From Aquibaculum arenosum (GTDB lineage Bacteria; Pseudomonadota; Alphaproteobacteria; Kiloniellales; DSM-21159): a DNA stretch of 64,000 bases. Position 1 is the stretch's first letter. Each line of letters begins with the position of its first letter. A program made the translations under genes and the position numbers. Under the pieces are notes generated by a model. That model was not told where the DNA came from and made no database searches. It saw nothing but the letters and a program-made list of their open reading frames with translations. Below, one piece after another: positions 8,664 through 17,032 of this stretch. The stretch spans positions 1-64,000 of the forward strand of contig NZ_JARHUD010000006.1 of NCBI RefSeq assembly GCF_029222965.1, given 5' to 3'.

Positions 8664-10982
8664 ATGAGTGACGTGAAGGCCGTACAACACGCCAGCCACT
8701 GGGGCGCCTATCGCGTCCTGGTGCAGGACGGCAGGATCGTCGGCACCGAGCCGATCCCCGAGGATCCGGCCCCCTCCCCCATCATCGGCTCGATCACCGA
8801 CTGGGTCGATCCGGCGCGGCGCATCGCCCAGCCCATGGCGCGGGAGAGCTGGCTCGAGGCCAAGCGCGCCGGCCGTCCCACCGACGGCAGCGGTCGCGGG
8901 CAGGAGCGTTTCGTGCCGCTGTCCTGGGAGGAGGCCTTTCGGCTCGTGGCCTCGGAGATCGACCGGGTGCGCCAGGACCACGGCAACGACGCCATCTTCG
9001 CCGGCTCCTACGGCTGGACGAGCTGCGGGCGCTTTCACCATGCCCCCTCGCAGTTGAAGCGCATGCTCAATCTGGTGGGCGGCTACACCGGCCATGTGGA
9101 CACCTACAGCATCGCCGCCGGCCCCGCGATCCTGCGGCATACGCTGGGCAGCGACGAGGCCTGCGTCGGCAAGGCCTCAACCTTTGACGCCATCGCCGAA
9201 CACACGCAGACACTGCTCGTCTTCGGCGCTCTGGCGCCCAGGACCGCGCAGAACGAGGCCGGCGGCATCGGCGCCCACACCCTGGAAGAGAACCTGAAGC
9301 GCATCGCCGAGCGCGGCGTGCGAGTGGTCCACATCTCTCCGGTGAAGGATGATCTGCCGGAGTGGGTCGGCGCCGAGTGGTGGCCGATCCGCCCCAACAG
9401 CGACACGGCGCTGATGCTGGCCCTGGCGCAGGAGATCCGCCGCGCCGGCAACCACGATCTGACCTTCCTGGAGCGCTACACCAGCGGAGCGGACCTCTTC
9501 CTCGACTACCTCGCCGGGCACAGCGATGGCGTGGAGAAGACCGCTGAGTGGGCCGCGACGCTCACCGGCCTGGATGCCCAGGCCATCCGCGATCTGGCGG
9601 CGCAGCTGCCCGCCACGCGCAGCATGATCACCGTGAGTTGGAGCCTGCAACGCGCCCAGCATGGCGAGCAGCCCTACTGGGCCGCGCTGGGCCTGGCCTC
9701 GGTGATCGGACAGATCGGCCTTCCCGGCGGCGGCGTGGGCTATGGCTACGGCTCGCTGGGCGGCATGGGCGCCGCCATCCCGCTTTCCCGCTCCCCGTCG
9801 CTGCCGCAGCTGACCAAGCCGAACCGGGCTTTCATCCCCGTGGCACGGATCACCGACCTGCTGCTCAATCCCGGCGGCGCCTTCGACTACGAGGGCAAGA
9901 CCTACCGCTACCCGGAGACCCGCATGGTCTACTGGGCCGGCGGCAATCCCTACCACCACCATCAGGACCTGAACCGCCTGGAGCGCGCCTGGGCGCGGCC
10001 GGAGACCATCGTGGTGCAGGACCCCTGCTGGACGGCAGCGGCGTTGCGTGCCGACATCGTCCTGCCGGCCACCACCTCGCTGGAGCGCAACGACATCGCA
10101 GGCAATCGCCGCTGCGACCTGATCATCGCCATGCAGAAGGCGGTGGAGCCCCTGGGCGAGGCCCGCAACGACTTCGACATCTTCTGCGGCCTGGCCAAGG
10201 AGCTGGGCGTGCTGGAGGACTTCACCGAAGGCCGCGACGAGATGGGCTGGTTGCGCCACATGTACGAGAAGGTCCGGCACAACAGTCAGGAGCGTTTTGG
10301 CCACGCGATGCCGGACTTCGACGGCTTCTGGGAAGCGGGCTACGTGCCGGTGCCCACGAAGGAGAATCACACCTATTTGGAGGCCTTCCGCGCGGACCCG
10401 GACGCCAGTCCCCTCACCACGGAAAGCGGGCGCATCGTGCTCGGCAGCCAGCTTCTGGCGGAACGCTGTTACGAGGATTGCCTGGCGCATCCGGCCTGGC
10501 TGCCGCCGCAGGAGTGGCTCGACGGCAAACGCGCGGGCTTCCACCTGCTGTCCAACCAGCCCACGGGGCGCCTGCACAGCCAGCTGCACCAGGGACCGAC
10601 CAGCCTGGCAGAAAAGCGCAACGGCCGCGAGCAGCTACGCCTCAACCCGGCCGATGCCGAGAAGCTCGCCATCGCCGACGGCGCGACGGTGCGCGTCTGG
10701 AACGAGCGTGGCAGCTGCCTCGCCACCGCCAGCCTGACCGACGCGGTCACACCGGGCGTGGTGGTGCTGCCCACCGGCTCCTGGCTCACCTACTCCCAGG
10801 ACGGTCGCCTCGAGCTCTCCGGCAATCCCAACGTCCTCACGCCGGACGTGCCCACCTCCAGCTTCGGCCAGGGCTGCGCGGCCCACACCTGCATGGTGCA
10901 GATCGAAGCCTATGACGGTCCGGCACCAGACCCCACCGACTACTATGACCGTAGCTTGCGCCAGGCCGTGGCGCAGGGTTAG
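8664..10982 (+). CDS. molybdopterin-dependent oxidoreductase, DMSO reductase family (BisC/TorA-like)
   Basis: A 772-residue single-subunit bis-MGD enzyme. There is no N-terminal Cys cluster for a 4Fe-4S centre and no Tat or Sec signal, so it should be cytoplasmic like biotin or methionine sulfoxide reductase BisC. The Tyr-x-Trp pair of S-oxide reductases is present (SYGWTS, Y116/W118) and the expected molybdenum ligand is Ser149 in DTYSIAAG. Cofactor-binding blocks include VYWAGGNPYHHHQD, VVQDPCWTAAALRADIVLPATT and the C-terminal dinucleotide-binding domain (LLSNQPTGRLHSQLHQG). Likely reaction: reduction of an S- or N-oxide; substrate unknown. It lies 57 bases after the CoA-fold pair. Molybdate uptake genes occur at 51.4-59.8 kb. 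Confidence 0.9.
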   Translation: MSDVKAVQHASHWGAYRVLVQDGRIVGTEPIPEDPAPSPIIGSITDWVDPARRIAQPMARESWLEAKRAGRPTDGSGRGQERFVPLSWEEAFRLVASEIDRVRQDHGNDAIFAGSYGWTSCGRFHHAPSQLKRMLNLVGGYTGHVDTYSIAAGPAILRHTLGSDEACVGKASTFDAIAEHTQTLLVFGALAPRTAQNEAGGIGAHTLEENLKRIAERGVRVVHISPVKDDLPEWVGAEWWPIRPNSDTALMLALAQEIRRAGNHDLTFLERYTSGADLFLDYLAGHSDGVEKTAEWAATLTGLDAQAIRDLAAQLPATRSMITVSWSLQRAQHGEQPYWAALGLASVIGQIGLPGGGVGYGYGSLGGMGAAIPLSRSPSLPQLTKPNRAFIPVARITDLLLNPGGAFDYEGKTYRYPETRMVYWAGGNPYHHHQDLNRLERAWARPETIVVQDPCWTAAALRADIVLPATTSLERNDIAGNRRCDLIIAMQKAVEPLGEARNDFDIFCGLAKELGVLEDFTEGRDEMGWLRHMYEKVRHNSQERFGHAMPDFDGFWEAGYVPVPTKENHTYLEAFRADPDASPLTTESGRIVLGSQLLAERCYEDCLAHPAWLPPQEWLDGKRAGFHLLSNQPTGRLHSQLHQGPTSLAEKRNGREQLRLNPADAEKLAIADGATVRVWNERGSCLATASLTDAVTPGVVVLPTGSWLTYSQDGRLELSGNPNVLTPDVPTSSFGQGCAAHTCMVQIEAYDGPAPDPTDYYDRSLRQAVAQG

Positions 10983-11005
10983 AGATTCAGCGAGAGGGCA
11001 CCGCA

Positions 11006-11578
11006 ATGAGCGAACAACCGATCAGCCGTTTTCCCGTTCCCCGTATGGCCGACCTGCCCGAGGATATCGCCGAGCGCATCCTGGCGGTGCAGGAGAAGTC
11101 GGGCTTCGTGCCCAACGTCTTCCTGGTGCTCGCGCACCGGCCGGACGAGTTCCGCGCCTTCTTCGCCTACCACGACGCCCTGATGGAGCGGCCGGGCAAT
11201 ATCACCAAGGCCGAGCGGGAGATGATCGTGGTGGCGACCAGTGCGGCCAACCAGTGCCAGTACTGCGTCATCGCCCACGGCGCGATCCTGCGCATCCGCA
11301 TGAAGAACCCGCTGATCGCCGACCAGGTGGCGATCAACTATCGCAAGGCGGACATCACGCCGCGCCAGCGCGCCATGCTCGACTTCGCGCTCAAGGTCTC
11401 AAAGCAAGCCGAAAGCGTGGAGGACGCGGACTTCGCGGCGCTGCAGGAGCAGGGCTTCACCGAGGACGACATCTGGGACATCGCCGCCATCTCCGCCTTC
11501 TTCGCCCTGTCCAACCGCCTGGCGAACGTGACGGGCATGCGTCCTAACGACGAGTTCTACACGCTGGGCCGCGGCTGA
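11006..11578 (+). CDS. AhpD-like peroxidase-related protein (carboxymuconolactone decarboxylase family)
   Basis: A 190-residue all-helical protein of the uncharacterised peroxidase-related subfamily of AhpD/CMD. The redox motif CxxC is present (Cys84-Gln-Tyr-Cys87) with the conserved His91 (QCQYCVIAH) and upstream Glu in the KAEREMI helix, the set used by AhpD for peroxide reduction or thiol exchange. It is 23 bases after the molybdoenzyme and 46 before the AcuI-type gene, so co-transcription is likely. It could protect the pathway from reactive sulfur or peroxide species, but this is inference. Confidence 0.85.
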   Translation: MSEQPISRFPVPRMADLPEDIAERILAVQEKSGFVPNVFLVLAHRPDEFRAFFAYHDALMERPGNITKAEREMIVVATSAANQCQYCVIAHGAILRIRMKNPLIADQVAINYRKADITPRQRAMLDFALKVSKQAESVEDADFAALQEQGFTEDDIWDIAAISAFFALSNRLANVTGMRPNDEFYTLGRG

Positions 11579-11624
11579 ACGCGGCGACCCGGAAAGACAA
11601 CCACAGCACGAGGGGCAGAACACC

Positions 11625-12611
11625 ATGGCCGAACGCTTCCAGGCACTGCTGATCGAAGAGGTCGAGGGCAAGCCGAAGGCACGCTTTGCCGAGCTGGGTC
11701 TCGACGACCTGCCGGACCATGAGGTGCTGGTGGAGGTCGCCTACTCGACACTGAACTACAAGGACGGCCTGGCAGTCAGCGGCAAGGGGCGCATCGCCCG
11801 GCGCCTGCCCATGGTGGCCGGCATCGACCTGGCCGGTACGGTGGTCGAGTCCCGCTCACCCGACTGGCAGTCCGGAGACAAGGTGCTGGTCAATGGCTGG
11901 GGCCTTTCGGAAAGCGAATGGGGTGGCTACAGCCGCTATCAGCGCCTGAAGGCGCAGTGGCTCACCCGCCTGCCCGATGCCTTCAGCCTGGAGCAGGCCA
12001 TGGCCATCGGCACGGCCGGCTACACCGCGGCGCTCTGCGTCCACGCCCTGGAGAAATGGGGCCTGCCGGCCGGGCGCGAGGTGCTGGTGACCGGCGCGGC
12101 CGGCGGCGTCGGCTCGGTTGCCGTCGCCCTGCTGTCCGCCCGCGGCCATCAGGTGACCGCCGCCACCGGGCGGCCCGAGACCCACGACTACCTGGCCGCG
12201 CTGGGCGCTGGCAGCTTCGTCGCCCGCGATGAACTCTCCGAGAAGGGCAAGCCGCTGCAGAAGGAGCGCTGGGGCGGGGCCGTGGACACCGTCGGCTCCA
12301 CGACCCTGGCCAACGTGCTGGCCCAGACCTGCTACGGCAGCGCGGTGGCAGCCTGCGGTCTCGCCGGCGGCCCCGACCTGCCGGCCACCGTCCTGCCGCA
12401 CATCCTGCGCAGCGTGGCCCTCATCGGCGTCGACTCGGTGATGGCGCCGCCGGCCCGGCGCGAGGAGGCCTGGGGCCTGCTGGCCGAAAGCCTCGATCCC
12501 AAGGCCCTGGCCAACATGACCCAAGTCGAGCCCCTGTCACGGCTGCCCGAGCTGGCCGACGAGATCCTGGCCGGTCAGGTTCGCGGCCGGGTGGTTATTG
12601 AGATCGGTTAA
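11625..12611 (+). CDS. acuI: acrylyl-CoA reductase-type NADPH oxidoreductase (AcuI/YhdH)
   Basis: A 328-residue medium-chain dehydrogenase/reductase of the YhdH/AcuI subgroup: LNYKDGLAVSGKGRI near residue 45, GIDLAGTVVES, the nucleotide motif TGAAGGVGSVA, and the family end AGQVRGRVVIEI. It lacks the zinc-binding Cys residues of alcohol dehydrogenases. AcuI reduces acryloyl-CoA to propionyl-CoA and protects cells from toxic acryloyl-CoA made during DMSP or 3-hydroxypropionate metabolism. It is last in the plus-strand operon and convergent with parE, leaving 14 bases between the stops. Confidence 0.88.
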   Translation: MAERFQALLIEEVEGKPKARFAELGLDDLPDHEVLVEVAYSTLNYKDGLAVSGKGRIARRLPMVAGIDLAGTVVESRSPDWQSGDKVLVNGWGLSESEWGGYSRYQRLKAQWLTRLPDAFSLEQAMAIGTAGYTAALCVHALEKWGLPAGREVLVTGAAGGVGSVAVALLSARGHQVTAATGRPETHDYLAALGAGSFVARDELSEKGKPLQKERWGGAVDTVGSTTLANVLAQTCYGSAVAACGLAGGPDLPATVLPHILRSVALIGVDSVMAPPARREEAWGLLAESLDPKALANMTQVEPLSRLPELADEILAGQVRGRVVIEIG

Positions 12612-12625
12612 ACGAGCAAGGCCGC

Positions 12626-14626
12626 CTATACATCCAGGCTATCAGCCGTGACGAAGCGGGCGTGTTCCTGGATGAAGGCGAAGCGCAGCTCGGCCTTGCG
12701 GCCCATGAGCTGCTCCACCCGCTCCTCGGCCAGGCGGCGTTCCGTGCCGTCTTCGTCCAGATCGGTGGCCTCCTGGATCACCACGCGCAGCAGCGTGCGC
12801 TTGTCGGGATCCATGGTGGTTTCCTTGAGCTGGCCCGGCGGCATCTCGCCCAAGCCCTTGAAGCGGCTCACCTCGACCTTGCCCTTGCCGCCGAAGCCTT
12901 CCAGCAGCCGCTCGCGATCCTCTTCGTCCCGGGCGTAGGCAACCTTGCCGCCCTGGCTGAGGCGATAGAGCGGCGGCTGGGCCAGGAAGAGGCGTCCAGC
13001 CTCGATCAGGCCCGGCATCTCGCGAAAGAAGAAGGTGATGAGCAGGCTCGCGATGTGGGCACCGTCCACGTCCGCGTCGGTCATGATGATGACCCGCTCG
13101 TAGCGCAGCTTGTTGACGTCGAAATCCTTGCGCAGCCCGCAGCCCAGAGCCAGACCGATGTCCTGGACCTCCTGGTTGCCGCGCAGCTTCTCCGGTGAGG
13201 CGGAAGCGACGTTCAGGATCTTGCCGCGCAGGGGGAGCACCGCCTGGGTGTCGCGCCGGCGTGCCTGCTTGGCCGAACCGCCGGCCGAATCGCCCTCCAC
13301 CAGGAAGAGTTCCGTTCCGTCCGCGCCGCTGCGCGCGCAGTCGGCAAGCTTGCCGGGGAGGCGCAGTTTCCGGTTGGTGGCCGTCTTGCGCGACTGCTCC
13401 TTCTCCTGGCGCCGGCGCAAGCGCTCCTCTGCGCGCTCCACCAGACGATCGAGCAATGCCGAAGCGCGCGCCGGATCGGCCGAAAGCCAGTGGTCGAAGT
13501 GATCCTTGATCGCGGCTTCCACCAGCTTGGCCGCCTCGGGGGAGGAGAGCTTTTCTTTTGTTTGCCCCTGGAACTGGGGATCGGGAATGAAGAGTGACAG
13601 GAGGGCGCAGGAGCCGCCCAGCACGTCATCGCCGGTGATCTGCGCCACCTTGCGATTGCCGATCATCTCGCCGTGCGCCTTGATCGCCCGCAAAAGGGCC
13701 GAGCGCAGGCCCTGCTCATGGCTGCCGCCCTCGGGCGTGGGCACGGTGTTACAGTAAGAGGAGGTGAAGCCGTCGTCGCGGTCGGCCGGCCAGGTGACGG
13801 CCCACTCGACACGGCCCGCCTTACCGGAAAATTCCGCCTGCCCGGCAAAGGGCTCGGGCACCAGGGTCGCCCGCTCGCCCATGACCGCCTGCAGGAAGTC
13901 CCGCAGACCGTCTGGGAAGTGCAGCGTCGCCTCCGGCGGCGTCTTGTCCCCCTCGCCCAGCAGAGCGGAATCACAACTCCAACGTATCTCGACACCGCGG
14001 TGGAGATAAGCCTTGGAGCGGGCCATGCGGTAGAGCCGTGCCGGGATGAAGCGGGCGTGGGCGCCGAAGATCTCGGGGTCGGGCTGAAAGACGATGGTCG
14101 TGCCCCGGCGGTTGTGCACCGCACCTGCGGGCTCCAGTGGCCCTTGGGGCAGGCCGCGGGCATAGACCTGGCGCCAGAGCTTGCGGTCGCGCGCCACCTC
14201 GACGGTCAATTCCTGCGCCAACGCGTTCACCACCGACAGACCGACACCATGCAGCCCGCCCGAGGTCTGATAGGCTTTGGCCGTGAACTTGGCGCCCGAA
14301 TGCAGCGTGGTGAGAATCACCTCCAGTGCAGACTTGTCGCGGAACTTGGGATGCGGGTCGATGGGAATGCCGCGTCCGTTGTCGCGCACGCTCACCCGGT
14401 TGCCCTGCTCGAGCGCCACCTCGATGCGTGTGGCATGCCCGGCCACCGCCTCGTCCATGGCATTGTCGAGAAGTTCGGCGACCAGGTGATGCAGCGCCCG
14501 CTCATCCGTTCCCCCGATGTACATACCGGGGCGGCGGCGTACGGGTTCAAGACCCTCCAGGACTTCGATGTCCTTGGCGGAGTAGCCCTGCTCGTCTTCG
14601 GGAAGCGTTTGAAAGAGATCGGCCAT
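12626..14626 (-). CDS. parE: DNA topoisomerase IV subunit B
   Basis: An ATPase subunit of the type IIA topoisomerase that decatenates daughter chromosomes. GHKL ATPase motifs are ELLDNAMDEA, DNGRGIP and GGLHGVGLSVVNALA; the TOPRIM domain has FLVEGDSAGGSA and MTDADVDGAHI. The length near 666 residues, the motif LPLRGKILNVASASPEKL and the lack of the large GyrB insertion favour ParE over GyrB. The start at ATG 14626 (MADLFQTLP) is preferred; in-frame ATGs at 14635 and 14647 are possible. parC is not in the window. Confidence 0.95.
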   Translation of the reverse strand: MADLFQTLPEDEQGYSAKDIEVLEGLEPVRRRPGMYIGGTDERALHHLVAELLDNAMDEAVAGHATRIEVALEQGNRVSVRDNGRGIPIDPHPKFRDKSALEVILTTLHSGAKFTAKAYQTSGGLHGVGLSVVNALAQELTVEVARDRKLWRQVYARGLPQGPLEPAGAVHNRRGTTIVFQPDPEIFGAHARFIPARLYRMARSKAYLHRGVEIRWSCDSALLGEGDKTPPEATLHFPDGLRDFLQAVMGERATLVPEPFAGQAEFSGKAGRVEWAVTWPADRDDGFTSSYCNTVPTPEGGSHEQGLRSALLRAIKAHGEMIGNRKVAQITGDDVLGGSCALLSLFIPDPQFQGQTKEKLSSPEAAKLVEAAIKDHFDHWLSADPARASALLDRLVERAEERLRRRQEKEQSRKTATNRKLRLPGKLADCARSGADGTELFLVEGDSAGGSAKQARRRDTQAVLPLRGKILNVASASPEKLRGNQEVQDIGLALGCGLRKDFDVNKLRYERVIIMTDADVDGAHIASLLITFFFREMPGLIEAGRLFLAQPPLYRLSQGGKVAYARDEEDRERLLEGFGGKGKVEVSRFKGLGEMPPGQLKETTMDPDKRTLLRVVIQEATDLDEDGTERRLAEERVEQLMGRKAELRFAFIQEHARFVTADSLDV

Positions 14627-14718
14627 GCGCGGCATTATAGGAGTCACCTTCTACGTCGCAAGCAGATGCGGTATTTCAATACGCGAAGCTCCACGAAATA
14701 TGGTAGAGATCGCCACCT

Positions 14719-15114
14719 ATGACTGCTGACCCGTCACCACCGCGCGAGCAGCCCGCTCTGCGCACCCAGGCCATGCCCGCCGATGCGAATGTCAACGGCG
14801 ACATCTTCGGTGGCTGGGTGCTGGCGCAGATGGACCTCGCGGGCGCCGTGCCGGCCCACGCACGGGCCCGGGGTCGTATCGCCACGGTGGCAGTCGAGGC
14901 CATGCGCTTCCACAAGCCGGTTTTCGTCGGTGATCTGGTGTCCTGTTATGCCCGTTTGGCCCGTGTCGGCACCACCTCGCTCACCGTGGTGATCGAGACC
15001 TGGGCCAAGCGACATCTCTCCGACGAGGAGGTGAAGGTGACCGAGGGCACCTTCGTTTATGTGGCCATTGATGAACAGGGGCGCCCACGCACACTGCCGG
15101 CGGTCAATCCATGA
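14719..15114 (+). CDS. acyl-CoA thioesterase, hotdog fold (YciA-like)
   Basis: A 131-residue hotdog-fold protein with the YciA/BACH signature DANVNGDIFGGWVLAQMD (Asp of the active site at the end), followed by AVEAMRFHKPVFVGDLVSCYA and VTEGTFVYVAID. It should hydrolyse acyl-CoA thioesters; the acyl range cannot be read from sequence. It is divergent from parE by about 90 bases and shares a 4-base ATGA overlap with the PAS gene that follows. Confidence 0.9.
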   Translation: MTADPSPPREQPALRTQAMPADANVNGDIFGGWVLAQMDLAGAVPAHARARGRIATVAVEAMRFHKPVFVGDLVSCYARLARVGTTSLTVVIETWAKRHLSDEEVKVTEGTFVYVAIDEQGRPRTLPAVNP

Positions 15115-15641
15115 CGCCGCTACGCCAGCCTATTCGACTGGCCGACCTTGGTAACGAGCGACTTCATCAGCTCTACAATTATTGGCGCGAGCGCTGCCCG
15201 CCTGAGGGGCACCCCATGCCACGCGCCGCGCTGGACCCGATCCCGCTCGGGCCGCTGCTGCCCTATATCATGCTTATAGAAGTTGTCTCTCCAGGCGAGG
15301 CAGGCAGCTTTCCTGACATGCGCTTCCGCCTGGTCGGCGACGAGATCGAGGGTCGTTATGGCCGCTCACTCAAAGGTGCCACGCTCGATGAGACCTTTCC
15401 GCTGGTCCAGCGCAGCGACACCTCGCACCAGTGGAGCGAAATCTTGACCGACTGGACGCCCAAGTATCGCTGCGGTCCCATGAACTTTCCCAACGGCCGA
15501 CGCTTCGAGGCCGAACGCATTCTGCTCCCGCTGTCTCAGGGAGAAGCGCCCGTCGCCTTCCTGCTCGGCGCCATCTTCTATCAGCCCCTGGCAACCGATC
15601 AGGACGAACACCAAACCGTGGCCGGCGATCTGGAGGCGTGA
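15111..15641 (+). CDS. PAS-domain protein (PAS_5 family)
   Basis: A 176-residue protein of the alphaproteobacterial PAS_5 family: an N-terminal helix with LHQLYNYWRERCP, the block LLPYIMLIEV, the core MRFRLVGDEIEGRYGRSLKG and the later strand FEAERILLPL. There is no output domain. Such stand-alone PAS proteins are usually annotated by domain only; ligand and partner are unknown. It is translationally coupled to the thioesterase gene. Confidence 0.75.
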   Translation: MTPLRQPIRLADLGNERLHQLYNYWRERCPPEGHPMPRAALDPIPLGPLLPYIMLIEVVSPGEAGSFPDMRFRLVGDEIEGRYGRSLKGATLDETFPLVQRSDTSHQWSEILTDWTPKYRCGPMNFPNGRRFEAERILLPLSQGEAPVAFLLGAIFYQPLATDQDEHQTVAGDLEA

Positions 15642-15710
15642 TACCAGGATTCACCAATAGCGCTGCGGAGCCTGGTCCGCTGCGCAGTGCGCCAGAGAGG
15701 ACGACTGCCA

Positions 15711-16880
15711 ATGCGCATCCTTGCGATTGAGGAGGCCACCGCCTCCATCGCCTCGGACATCCGCAACGCTTACATCGACTTCAGCCGCATGGATGTCTCG
15801 GTGGTGAAGATCACCACCGACGTGCAGCGCGATGGGCGGCCCGTCGTGGGCTATGGCTTCAACAGCAACGGCCGCTACGCCCAGGCGGGCATCCTGCGCG
15901 AGCGCATTCTTCCCCGCCTGCGCGATGCCGCGCCCGAGGAATTGCTCGATCGCGAACGGGACAATCTCTGCCCCTTCCAGGCCTGGAATGTGATGCTGCG
16001 CAACGAAAAGCCCGGTGGGCATGGAGAGCGCTCTGTCGCTGTGGGCGTGGTTGACATGGCGCTCTGGGATGTCGTCGCCAAAATCGAGGAGAAGCCGCTG
16101 CAACAGCTCCTGGCTGAGCGCTATGGCAATGGCACTGCGGCAAACTCCGCCTTCGTCTATGCCGCCGGCGGATACTACTATCCGGAGAAGGGCTTGCCGG
16201 GGTTGCAGGAGGAGATGCGCGGCTACCTGGATCTCGGCTATGACACGGTGAAAATGAAGATCGGCGGTGCGTCGCTGCAGGATGACTGCGCGCGCATCGA
16301 GGCGGTGCTGGACCTGCTGGGCGGCGATGGCCAGCGCCTGGCGGTGGACGCCAATGGCCGCTTTGATCTGGAAACCGCCATCGCCTACGCCAAGGCCCTC
16401 TCCCCTTACGGACTGCGCTGGTACGAGGAGCCGGGCGATCCGCTGGATTTCGCGCTGCAGGCCACGCTGGCTGCGTTCTACGACGGCCCCATGGCCACGG
16501 GCGAGAACCTCTTCTCGCACCAGGATGCCCGCAACCTGCTGCGCTACGCCGGGATGCGGCCGGATCGCGATGTGCTGCAGTTCGACCCCGCGCTCTCCTA
16601 TGGCCTGGTGGAGTATCTGCGCACGCTCGACGCCATGCGCAGCGCCGGCTGGTCACCGGCCCGCTGCATCCCACATGGCGGCCACCAGTTCGCGCTTTGC
16701 ATCGCCGCCGGATTGGGGCTGGGCGGCAATGAGTCCTACCCCGGCATCTTCGCGCCCTTCGGCGGCTTTGCCGACGACATACCCATTGATAATGGTCAGG
16801 TCCGCCTGCCGGCTGTGCCGGGTGTTGGCTTCGAGACAAAGGCTGCCCTGATGGACCTGTTCCGGCAGCTCTTCGACTAG
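15711..16880 (+). CDS. tarD: D(-)-tartrate dehydratase, enolase superfamily
   Basis: A 389-residue mandelate-racemase-type member of the enolase superfamily. The base motif KxK is at about 181-183 (VKMKIGG), the Mg2+ ligands are Asp213 (VDANGRF), Glu239 (WYEEPGDP) and Glu265 (ATGENLF), and the second acid/base is His322 (IPHGGHQ). These residues and positions agree with those I know for the Bradyrhizobium D-tartrate dehydratase, which converts D-tartrate to oxaloacetate. The ATG at 15711 has GAGAGGA upstream; a TTG further out is less likely. No tartrate transporter is adjacent; the gene is followed by a palindromic repeat. Confidence 0.9.
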   Translation: MRILAIEEATASIASDIRNAYIDFSRMDVSVVKITTDVQRDGRPVVGYGFNSNGRYAQAGILRERILPRLRDAAPEELLDRERDNLCPFQAWNVMLRNEKPGGHGERSVAVGVVDMALWDVVAKIEEKPLQQLLAERYGNGTAANSAFVYAAGGYYYPEKGLPGLQEEMRGYLDLGYDTVKMKIGGASLQDDCARIEAVLDLLGGDGQRLAVDANGRFDLETAIAYAKALSPYGLRWYEEPGDPLDFALQATLAAFYDGPMATGENLFSHQDARNLLRYAGMRPDRDVLQFDPALSYGLVEYLRTLDAMRSAGWSPARCIPHGGHQFALCIAAGLGLGGNESYPGIFAPFGGFADDIPIDNGQVRLPAVPGVGFETKAALMDLFRQLFD

Positions 16881-16886
16881 ACCGGG

Positions 16887-17006
16887 TCGCGTTCAATCTG
16901 AACCACAAGGTTTCAGATTGAACGCGTGAATCCGGTCTAACACCAAAGAGATAGTGCAGATTCACGCGGTCCACTTGGATCGCAAAGCGATACCAATTGA
17001 ACGCGA
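16887..17006. repeat. palindromic intergenic repeat, double-unit copy
   Basis: This 120-base element ends in an 11-base inverted repeat: TCGCGTTCAAT at 16887-16897 and ATTGAACGCGA at 16996-17006. A perfect 15-bp stem (16888-16902 with 16912-16926, 9-base loop) fills the left half; GCGTGAATC at 16924-16932 is mirrored by GATTCACGC at 16959-16967; GTGCAGAT at 16954-16961 pairs with ATCTGCAC at 17006-17013. It is thus two similar units head to head. A related single unit lies at 51313-51374. Both sit between convergent genes and may end transcription. Confidence 0.75.
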
Positions 17007-17032
17007 TCTGCACTGAGATCCCTGTGCGCGCC

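Noticed and set aside
9177-10589. Long minus-strand open frame of about 470 codons.
   Set aside because: It lies fully inside the molybdoenzyme gene, is rich in Ala, Gly, His, Gln and Arg and has no family similarity: a high-GC shadow.
6979-12611. Classical DMSP lyase (Ddd) cluster.
   Set aside because: AcuI alone is not specific; no DddD, DddL, DddP, DddQ, DddW, DddY or BCCT transporter was recognised.
12626-14626. gyrB instead of parE.
   Set aside because: Length and the motif around LPLRGKILNVASASPEKL fit ParE, and the GyrB-specific insertion is absent.
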